This document shows, piece by piece, positions 58,083-63,411 of a stretch of 63,411 nt of DNA. The translations under genes were made by a program, and so were the position numbers. The stretch lies in the NCBI GenBank assembly GCA_020356105.1, contig CP070634.1, positions 3,133,802-3,197,212 on the forward strand, in the 5' to 3' direction. The notes below the pieces were generated by a model that saw nothing but the letters and a program-made list of their open reading frames with translations, was not told the DNA's origin and did not search any database. Source of the DNA: Rhodospirillales bacterium (GTDB taxonomy: Bacteria; Pseudomonadota; Alphaproteobacteria; UBA8366; JADFVY01). The first letter of the stretch is position 1. Every line of letters begins with the position of its first letter.

Positions 58083-58958
58083 ATGAGCACCGAATCACAG
58101 GGCGGCGATGCGCCCGCCGAGCCACAGCTGATCATCGCCTTCCAGGGCCATTACGGCGCCTATTCCGACATGGCGTGCCGGGCCGTGTTTCCGGAACTTA
58201 CCACCATGCCCTGCGCCTCCTTCGAGGACGTGTTCGCCGCCGTCCGCGAGGGCAAGGCGGGCCGTGCGATGATCCCGATCGAAAACTCGGTGGCCGGCCG
58301 CGTCGCCGACATTCACCATCTCCTGCCCGACTCCGGCCTGCACATCGTCGGCGAGCATTTCCAGCGCGTCAATCACAAGCTGCTGGCGCCGAAGGGCGCG
58401 AAGACCGGGACTCTGAGGCGGGTGCTCAGCCACGAGCAGGCGTTGTCGCAATGCCGCAACTACCTGCGCCAGCACGGGCTGGATCCGGAGGTCTACGCCG
58501 ACACCGCGGGCGCCGCCCAGTTCGTCGCCGAGCAGGGGGATCCGACCCAGGCGGCGATCGCCTCGCGCCTGGCCGGCGAGATCTACGGATTGGAGACATT
58601 GGCGGACGACATAGAGGATGCGGAACACAACACCACCCGCTTCGTGATCATGCAGCGCGAACCGTTCGACCCGCCCTCGGAGAACGGGCCAGTGATCACC
58701 TCCTTCGTGTTCCAGGTGCGCAACGTCCCGGCCGCGCTGTACAAGGCAATGGGCGGCTTTGCCACCAACGGCGTCAACATGACGAAGCTCGAATCCTACA
58801 TGCTCGGCGGCGACTTCAACGCGACCCAGTTCTATGCCGACGTCGAGGGCCACCCCGACCACACCCCGGTGCGCCTCGCGCTGGAGGAGCTCAGCTTCTT
58901 CTCCCGCCGGGTCAAGATCCTCGGCGTCTACCCGGCCGATCCGGCGCGCTACTCCTGA
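58083..58958 (+). CDS. pheA: Prephenate dehydratase
   Basis: A 291-residue monofunctional enzyme converting prephenate to phenylpyruvate. The catalytic domain shows FQGHYGAYSDMACRAVFP, IPIENSVAGRV and HNTTRFVIM (the catalytic TRF). The C-terminal ACT domain (KAMGGFATNGVNMTKLESYM) binds phenylalanine for feedback control. No chorismate mutase domain. Forms a unit with kdsB. Confidence 0.95.
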   Translation: MSTESQGGDAPAEPQLIIAFQGHYGAYSDMACRAVFPELTTMPCASFEDVFAAVREGKAGRAMIPIENSVAGRVADIHHLLPDSGLHIVGEHFQRVNHKLLAPKGAKTGTLRRVLSHEQALSQCRNYLRQHGLDPEVYADTAGAAQFVAEQGDPTQAAIASRLAGEIYGLETLADDIEDAEHNTTRFVIMQREPFDPPSENGPVITSFVFQVRNVPAALYKAMGGFATNGVNMTKLESYMLGGDFNATQFYADVEGHPDHTPVRLALEELSFFSRRVKILGVYPADPARYS

Positions 58959-58977
58959 CCGCGCGGCAGCTGAGGCG

Positions 58978-59292
58978 ATGCCGGTTCCGTTCAGCGAAAT
59001 CGTCAAAAGCGTCGAGATCGGCCCGATCGAGAGCGAGGACGAGCCGGTCCGCCTGCGGATCGACATCCTCCACACCGAGGGCGCGCGGCCGGCCTACTCG
59101 GCCCGCGTCTGGCAGGTCGCGACGATCCTGCTGCATCCCGCGGAATCGCCGGACCCGGAGGAGACCGAGGAATTCCGCACCCTGGTCGAGGACGAGACGA
59201 TCGGCGGCGAGTCCTTCGCCGGCGACTCGCCGGAGGATGTGCTGCGGCAGATCCGCCACCGCATCGCGGCGGTCTACTACCTCGCGCGGTGA
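58978..59292 (+). CDS. Small acidic protein of unknown function
   Basis: A 104-residue protein starting at the ATG at 58978, 19 bases after pheA with GAGG upstream. It is acidic in the middle (SPDPEETEEFRTLVEDETIGGESF) with a hydrophobic strand (SARVWQVATILLHP) and ends in a helix (EDVLRQIRHRIAAVYYLAR). No signal peptide, cysteine or known motif. Codon pattern matches its neighbours, so I take it as a real gene cotranscribed with pheA. Confidence 0.6.
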   Translation: MPVPFSEIVKSVEIGPIESEDEPVRLRIDILHTEGARPAYSARVWQVATILLHPAESPDPEETEEFRTLVEDETIGGESFAGDSPEDVLRQIRHRIAAVYYLAR

Positions 59293-59317
59293 CGACGGAC
59301 GGCGCGACCGGCCGCCC

Positions 59318-60217
59318 TCAGCCCGCCCCGTCGAGCCAGTCGCGGATCAGCCGGTAGGAGATCGAATCACGGCGCGGCAGGCGGAAACTCTCGTCCTCGG
59401 GCGAGTTACGCAGCTCGTCGCGGCCATACCAGCGGCCGGATTCCAGCTCGTCGGTGTTGATGGCGAGCGCGTCCGTCCTCGCCCGGCCGTAGAACCCCAG
59501 CATGATCGAGGACGGAAACGGCCAGGGCTGCGATGAATGGTAGCGGATCTCGTCGATCTCGATGCCGGCCTCCTCGAACACCTCGCGCGCCACCGCGTCC
59601 TCGAGGCTCTCGCCCGGCTCGACGAAGCCGGCGAGCACCGAATGCATGCCCTGGGGCCAGATCCTCTGGCGGCCGAGCAGCGCCCTGTCGCCGTGGTGGA
59701 TCAGCATGATCACGGCGGGATCAGTGCGCGGGAAGACCGGCGCCGCGCACCCGGCATCGGCGCAGTGCCGGACATGGCCGGCATCGCCCGATTCGGTGGC
59801 ATGGCCGCAGCGCCCGCAGAAGCGGTGCGCGAGATGCCAGTGCATCATGCCCCGCGCATAGGCCAGGAGCGCGCCGTCGCCATGGGCGAGCAGCGGCCCG
59901 ACGCTGCGCAGATCCTCGAACCGGCCGATCACGGCGGTCTCCGGCTCGGCCCGGTGCGACAGGTCGATCGCGAAATGGGCGACGCCGTCGACGAGGCCGA
60001 GCAGCGCGACCGCCTGCGCCTCTTCGATGAGGGCGCGCTCCGGCGGCAACAGATGCGGGGCCGGCGCGCCGTTCATGTCGACCAGGTTGCGCGACCGCCA
60101 CACCGGCACGATGCGCGTCGCCGGGTCGCCCAGCCGGCCGGCAACCCAGTCCGCGTCGCCGCGCAGATGCGCCGCCCGGTCGATGCCGCCCGCGGCATAG
60201 ATGTTCGGCGGTTTCAT
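59318..60217 (-). CDS. nudC: NAD(+) diphosphatase NudC (Nudix)
   Basis: A 299-residue Nudix hydrolase cleaving NADH or NAD to NMN(H) and AMP, and able to remove NAD caps from RNA. The zinc ribbon is FCGRCGHATES ... HCADAGC, and the Nudix box is GFVEPGESLEDAVAREVFEEAGI; the SQPWPFPSSIM signature after it is specific to NudC. Start ATG at 60217. It is convergent with pheA and the small unknown gene. Confidence 0.93.
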   Translation of the reverse strand: MKPPNIYAAGGIDRAAHLRGDADWVAGRLGDPATRIVPVWRSRNLVDMNGAPAPHLLPPERALIEEAQAVALLGLVDGVAHFAIDLSHRAEPETAVIGRFEDLRSVGPLLAHGDGALLAYARGMMHWHLAHRFCGRCGHATESGDAGHVRHCADAGCAAPVFPRTDPAVIMLIHHGDRALLGRQRIWPQGMHSVLAGFVEPGESLEDAVAREVFEEAGIEIDEIRYHSSQPWPFPSSIMLGFYGRARTDALAINTDELESGRWYGRDELRNSPEDESFRLPRRDSISYRLIRDWLDGAG

Positions 60218-60562
60218 GACCTGGAAAGTGGCACGGCCCGAGGCATCTGGCAACGGCACGCGGCGCCGCCGAATCGGCCCGGGCCGCCGGCGAGATCGGC
60301 GGTCCAACCCCAGAAATCACTGTTTTTCGCGGATCTCGGCCCCCGTTCGCGGCCGATCGCCCCGAAAATCGGCGCCGTTCGGTAACGAATCGTTAAGAAA
60401 AGGGCGTAACCGCTTCTTAAGACGGGACCGGGTCTACTGTGCAATGGCGGCCGGAAGGCGTCGCGCGCGTGCTCTGCGCGCGTCCGCGGCGACGGAGAAT
60501 CGCCAAATCCATATCCCGGCCAGGGTGCGCCACCGCGGCCCTGCGAGGAGGAGGTGCAAGTG
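60218..60562. other. Divergent intergenic region with inverted repeat TTAAGAA-N14-TTCTTAA
   Basis: A 345-base gap between nudC and the Cys-rich secreted protein. It contains a 7-base perfect inverted repeat, TTAAGAA at 60393-60399 and TTCTTAA at 60414-60420, which may be an operator. A strong ribosome site (GAGGAGGAGG, 60545-60554) ends it. No gene seen. Confidence 0.45.
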
Positions 60563-61171
60563 ATGAAAACGAAGGGTTATTTTGGTCTTTTGTCGATTAC
60601 GATGGCGCTGCTCGCCCTGCCGGCGGCCGTCGAGGCACGCGACGGCCTGACCCCGGCCGAGAACCCGCTGTGCAACGAGGCGGATTTCGTCACGCCCGGC
60701 CTGTACGGGCTGTGCGTTGCGATGTGCGAGGCGCAGCAATGCGGCGCCGAGTACGATCCCGTCACCAAAACCATCAAGTTCGATGACAACTGCAAGCCCT
60801 CGGCCGAGCAGATCCTCGCCAATTATAACAGGAAGGCCGGCCCGGACGACCCGCAGATGCCCTGCGTCCGGATCCCCTGCCCGTGCTGGACCGAGACCGA
60901 GCTCGACAATATCGGCGGCGGCGGCATCAACGGCACCAACTTCGACAGCTGTCTCGGCCAGGAGGGCGATTCCTTCGCCGGCCTGTTCGGCATGTCGGAC
61001 AATGGCGGCGGCGCGGAATGGGCCTACACCTCGGACGATCCGGCGATGGGCCTGTTGTGCACCAGCATGGAGGCGACGCCCTCGAACAGCCGCACGTTGA
61101 CCGTGAGCCCGGATGAGTTCACGATCTGCCAGCAGTCGGTGATGCGGGAGTGCGTCTCGCGCGGCAAGTAG
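60563..61171 (+). CDS. Cysteine-rich secreted protein of unknown family
   Basis: A 202-residue protein with a signal peptide (GYFGLLSITMALLALPAAVEA) and a mature part with 12 cysteines, enough for six disulfides. The first group (PLC, GLCVAMCEAQQC) suggests a small knotted head; CVRIPCPCW lies in the middle; DSCLGQEGDSF and GLLCTSME follow. The mature part is acidic and glycine-rich. No family recognised. The ATG at 60563 has GAGGAGGAGG upstream; a GTG at 60554 is too close to it. The visible Cys spacing recalls extracellular disulfide-rich domains of myxobacterial and planctomycete proteins, a weak resemblance only. Confidence 0.7.
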   Translation: MKTKGYFGLLSITMALLALPAAVEARDGLTPAENPLCNEADFVTPGLYGLCVAMCEAQQCGAEYDPVTKTIKFDDNCKPSAEQILANYNRKAGPDDPQMPCVRIPCPCWTETELDNIGGGGINGTNFDSCLGQEGDSFAGLFGMSDNGGGAEWAYTSDDPAMGLLCTSMEATPSNSRTLTVSPDEFTICQQSVMRECVSRGK

Positions 61172-61322
61172 CACGGCGGTCGCGCCGGACGCGCGCAACC
61201 GAATTGACGACGAGATGTTATGGGCCGCGGTGCCGCCTGTCCCCGGGCGGCGCCGCGGCCCGACGCATGACCGGGCTGCAGTGGATGGAACCGCGCGATC
61301 GTCGCCCCGGAGCCCGCCCCCC

Positions 61323-62153
61323 TCAGGGCCGCGGCCGCACGCCGCAGCAGGTAAAGGCGCGCGGCTTCAGGCTCTCGCGCACGCAGACGCTGCCGACCCG
61401 GCGGAAGCCGCGATCGCAGGACCAGCCGGCACCATACCGGTCGCGCGTCGCGTTGGCGGGCGCGGGAATCCGGTCGCACTGGTTGCCGACCCGCCGGTAG
61501 CCGCGATCGCAGGACCAGTCGTCGCCGAGATTCTCGGGCGTCGCGTCGCGCGGCACGTCGACCGCCTCGCAGCGCTGGCCGATGCGCCGGTAGCCGCGAT
61601 CGCAGGCCCAGCCGGTGCCAAGGAGGTTCGCCGTCGCATGGGCCGGCACACCGGCCGCCTCGCAGCGATCGCCGGCGCGCCGGTAGCCGGCGTCGCAGGC
61701 CCAGGCGGAAAGGAACGGAATCCGGTGCGCATTGGCGGGAAGCGGTTGCGGCGACCGGGCAGGCATATCGAGAGCCGCGACCAGCGCCGCGATCAGCGCA
61801 TCGTCGATCGCCCCGTGCGGCGCCATCTCGTTACGGCGCTGGAACTCGCGGATCGCGGCCCGTGTCTTGGGGCCGATCAACCCGTCGGCCGGGCCGGGAT
61901 CGTGCCCGGCCACGCGCAGCGCGATCTGCACCGCCCGGACGAGGTCGCGGGACGGCGTCGCGAAGGGGGTCCCGGCATCCGCCGGGGGCCGGGTGAAGCC
62001 GAACGTTTCCGCCGCCGGCACGCCGGGCCCCTCCTCGGCCGCGACCGGCAGCGCGACGGCGACGCCGGCCAGCACGATGGGGAGCACCCTCGTCAATCCT
62101 CTGCGCCACAGGCCTGCCATCAGCCGCACCCGATGGGTTGCATTGGACATCAT
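61323..62153 (-). CDS. Secreted peptidoglycan-binding protein with four Cys repeats
   Basis: A 276-residue protein: signal peptide (about residues 20-40), a PG_binding_1 domain (residues 68-118; ALRVAGHDPGPADGLIGPKTRAAIREFQRRN), then four tandem repeats of about 31 residues from residue 149 on. Each repeat has W-(A/S)-C-D-x-G-(Y/F)-R-R-x-G-x-x-C with ten residues between the two cysteines, then a VPxxAT-like linker, consistent with one disulfide per repeat. The C terminus adds TCCGVRP. Likely a wall-bound protein that displays repeats as a binding surface; ligand unknown. Confidence 0.78.
   Translation of the reverse strand: MMSNATHRVRLMAGLWRRGLTRVLPIVLAGVAVALPVAAEEGPGVPAAETFGFTRPPADAGTPFATPSRDLVRAVQIALRVAGHDPGPADGLIGPKTRAAIREFQRRNEMAPHGAIDDALIAALVAALDMPARSPQPLPANAHRIPFLSAWACDAGYRRAGDRCEAAGVPAHATANLLGTGWACDRGYRRIGQRCEAVDVPRDATPENLGDDWSCDRGYRRVGNQCDRIPAPANATRDRYGAGWSCDRGFRRVGSVCVRESLKPRAFTCCGVRPRP
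61350..61710 (-). repeat. Four degenerate tandem repeats of about 93 bases
   Basis: This stretch encodes the four Cys-pair repeats of the protein at 61323-62153. The core (plus strand GGTAGCCGCGATCGCAGG or close variants) recurs at about 61406, 61496, 61589 and 61682, showing internal duplication at DNA level. Confidence 0.7.
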
Positions 62154-62224
62154 AGCCAGTTTAGCGCAAACCGGGCGGGTCGCGCCATCGGCGTGGCGAA
62201 CGCGCCGCCCCTTACCGCCAGCAC

Positions 62225-62308
62225 GTCATAGCGAGACGGCCACGGGCCACCGCGGCAATCCAGGCAAGACGGTGGATCTGGATTGCTTCGCCTGCGGCTC
62301 GCAATGAC
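62225..62308. repeat. Interspersed palindromic repeat (GCAATC...CATTGCGAG type)
   Basis: GTCATAGCGAG at 62225-62235 pairs with CTCGCAATGAC at 62298-62308 (one mismatch), and GGCAATCCAG at 62254-62263 pairs with CTGGATTGC at 62279-62287, making a long imperfect hairpin. The sequence resembles the short palindromic repeats with ATTGCGAGC and GCAATCC ends found in intergenic regions of many proteobacteria. Probably one of many copies in this genome. Confidence 0.6.
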
Positions 62309-62704
62309 AGAGTGTATTGGAATGGCATGGGACCATCCCGTTCGGCGGGCAAATGAGCCTTATTTAAGGGGGCCGGCCGCCGCCACGCACTGCGGATTGA
62401 AATCCGCTGTGACCCTCCCGGAGCCATCCCGGCGGCCGGCGAGCGGGTGGGTCGGACTTCCCTGGGGGCCGCCGCTCGCTTGTAGGTAGACCTTGCAATC
62501 CCTAGAATGGGCAGGGTGCGAAAGTTGGGCACGCGGGCACGATGCCCGACATCGCCATTTCGAGGCGGCCGCCGGCCGACCCGGCAATCCGCCCGCCCCC
62601 GGCCAGGTGGGCGCCCGCGAACACCGCCGCCGGCGCCGCGCAAGACCGGCCGCATCGCCCGCGGCGGCGCAGCCGCCGGCATATCCGCAGAGGAGGCCTG
62701 ACCC
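62309..62704 (+). other. Upstream region and leader of the ABC binding-protein gene
   Basis: About 400 bases with no supported gene. It contains the promoter listed at 62480-62508 and a leader of about 190 bases in which GGGCA-CGA-TGCCC (62532-62544) can form a small hairpin. I recognise no riboswitch. Confidence 0.4.
62480..62508 (+). promoter_or_regulatory. Promoter for the ABC transporter binding protein
   Basis: TTGTAG at 62480-62485 and TAGAAT at 62503-62508 are 17 bases apart, a good sigma-70 match, about 197 bases before the ATG at 62705. Confidence 0.5.
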
Positions 62705-63411
62705 ATGAAGAGACTGATCCTTGCATCGATCGCCGCCGCGCTCATCGCGGCCGCCGCGACCGTCGCCCCGGCCCAGGACTGGAAGAAAGTGCGCATCGGC
62801 ACCGAGGGCGCCTACCCGCCGTTCAACTACATCGACAAGGACGGCACGCTGAAGGGCTTCGAGATCGACCTTGCAAACGCGCTGTGCGAGAAGATCGGCG
62901 CCCAATGCGAGTTCGTCGTCCAGGACTGGGACGGCATCATCCCGGGCCTGCTGGCCAAGAAGTACGACGTCATCATCGCCTCGCTCTACATCACTGATGA
63001 GCGCAAGGAGAAGTTCGACTTCACGCAGAAATACTACCAGACGCCGGGCCGCTTCGTGGTGCGCAAGGGAACGGCGCTGGAGATCTCGGAAGCGGGCCTC
63101 AAGGACAAGGTGATCGGCGTGCAGCGGGCGACCGCCTTCGAGCGTTTTTTGCGCGATACCTATCCTTCGGTCGAGCTCCAGGTCTATGCGACCCAGGACG
63201 AGGCCAATCTCGACCTGATTTCGGGCCGCGTCGATGCGGTGATGGCCGACGTGGTGGCGATGGGGCTCAACTTCCTCAATTCGCCCGAGGGCCAGGATTT
63301 CGAGTTCACCGGGCCGTCCTTCAGCGGCAGCAAGTGGTTCGGCTTCGGCGCCGGCGTGGCCGTGCGCAAGGAGAACCCGGACCTGCGCGACGCCTTCGAC
63401 AAGGCGATCGA
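62705..63411 (+). CDS. Amino-acid ABC transporter substrate-binding protein (3' end cut by window)
   Basis: 235 residues are visible of a periplasmic binding protein, usually about 260 long. Signal peptide RLILASIAAALIAAAATVAPAQ; SBP_bac_3 domain with RIGTEGAYPPFNYIDKDGTLKGFEIDLANALC, DWDGIIPGLLAKKYDVIIASLYITDERKEKFDFTQKYY, and GSKWFGFGAGVAVRKENPDLRDAFDKAI. It resembles the Lys/Arg/Orn/His binding proteins. A strong AGAGGAGG lies 9 bases before the ATG. The remaining transporter genes would follow beyond the window. Confidence 0.9.
   Translation, partial: MKRLILASIAAALIAAAATVAPAQDWKKVRIGTEGAYPPFNYIDKDGTLKGFEIDLANALCEKIGAQCEFVVQDWDGIIPGLLAKKYDVIIASLYITDERKEKFDFTQKYYQTPGRFVVRKGTALEISEAGLKDKVIGVQRATAFERFLRDTYPSVELQVYATQDEANLDLISGRVDAVMADVVAMGLNFLNSPEGQDFEFTGPSFSGSKWFGFGAGVAVRKENPDLRDAFDKAI

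Overview
The window is a GC-rich chromosomal segment of an alphaproteobacterium. Marker gene orders support this: rpsT-dnaA-dnaN-recF-gyrB, fabA-fabB-fabI, lnt-XRE regulator-metK-trmB-rimP-nusA-ylxR-infB-rbfA-truB-rpsO-pnp, and miaB-phoH-ybeY-corC. The regulators also fit: an Irr-type Fur protein, a second canonical Fur, and MucR. I cannot name the genus; the layout is most like Rhodospirillales-type genomes. Nearly all of it is coding. I see no tRNA or rRNA gene, insertion sequence, prophage or CRISPR array.

Layout. 1-3.8 kb: a minus-strand respiratory/redox operon (FdhI-like cytochrome b, NarI-like cytochrome b, HdrD/GlpC-like Fe-S protein) followed by a DUF4395-rhodanese membrane protein, preceded by an FNR/FixK-type promoter. 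4.0-5.9 kb: a class A penicillin-binding protein. 6.1-9.3 kb: irr, rubrerythrin, a second GlpC/HdrD-like Fe-S protein and a DUF3501 protein, with an Irr-box-like palindrome in front of the rubrerythrin gene. 9.4-12.3 kb: SH3 protein, 2-hydroxyacid dehydrogenase, MATE transporter. 12.3-18.8 kb: minus-strand genes ubiE-ubiB and coaBC-dut-Rrf2-cysK-moeB. 18.9-31.1 kb: plus-strand mutM, enoyl-CoA hydratase, rpsT, the dnaA-dnaN-recF-gyrB replication block, and fabA-fabB-fabI. 31.2-42.5 kb: the transcription/translation block from metK down to pnp (minus strand). 42.7-52.2 kb: XRE regulator, lnt, corC, ybeY, phoH, miaB, a frameshifted olsB-like gene, fur, mucR, rimI, tsaB (all minus). 52.3-60.2 kb: polysaccharide deacetylase, Bax-like glucosaminidase, nfuA-like scaffold, universal stress protein, HisN-like phosphatase, membrane cytochrome c, kdsB, pheA, nudC. 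60.5 kb to the end: two unusual secreted Cys-containing proteins and a truncated amino-acid ABC transporter binding protein.

Functional themes. Iron and redox control recurs: Irr, Fur, an Rrf2 regulator beside cysK, an Fe-S scaffold, rubrerythrin, and two unrelated operons with GlpC/HdrD-type CCG-domain Fe-S subunits. The items most worth following are the irr-rubrerythrin-FeS-DUF3501 module with its palindrome, the cytochrome b/Fe-S operon under a class II FNR-type promoter, the decayed ornithine-lipid gene, two genes that seem to lack any ATG/GTG/TTG start, and two secreted proteins with regular cysteine patterns. Many housekeeping genes start with TTG or GTG inside stop-start overlaps, so start sites given here are often shorter than the longest open frame.
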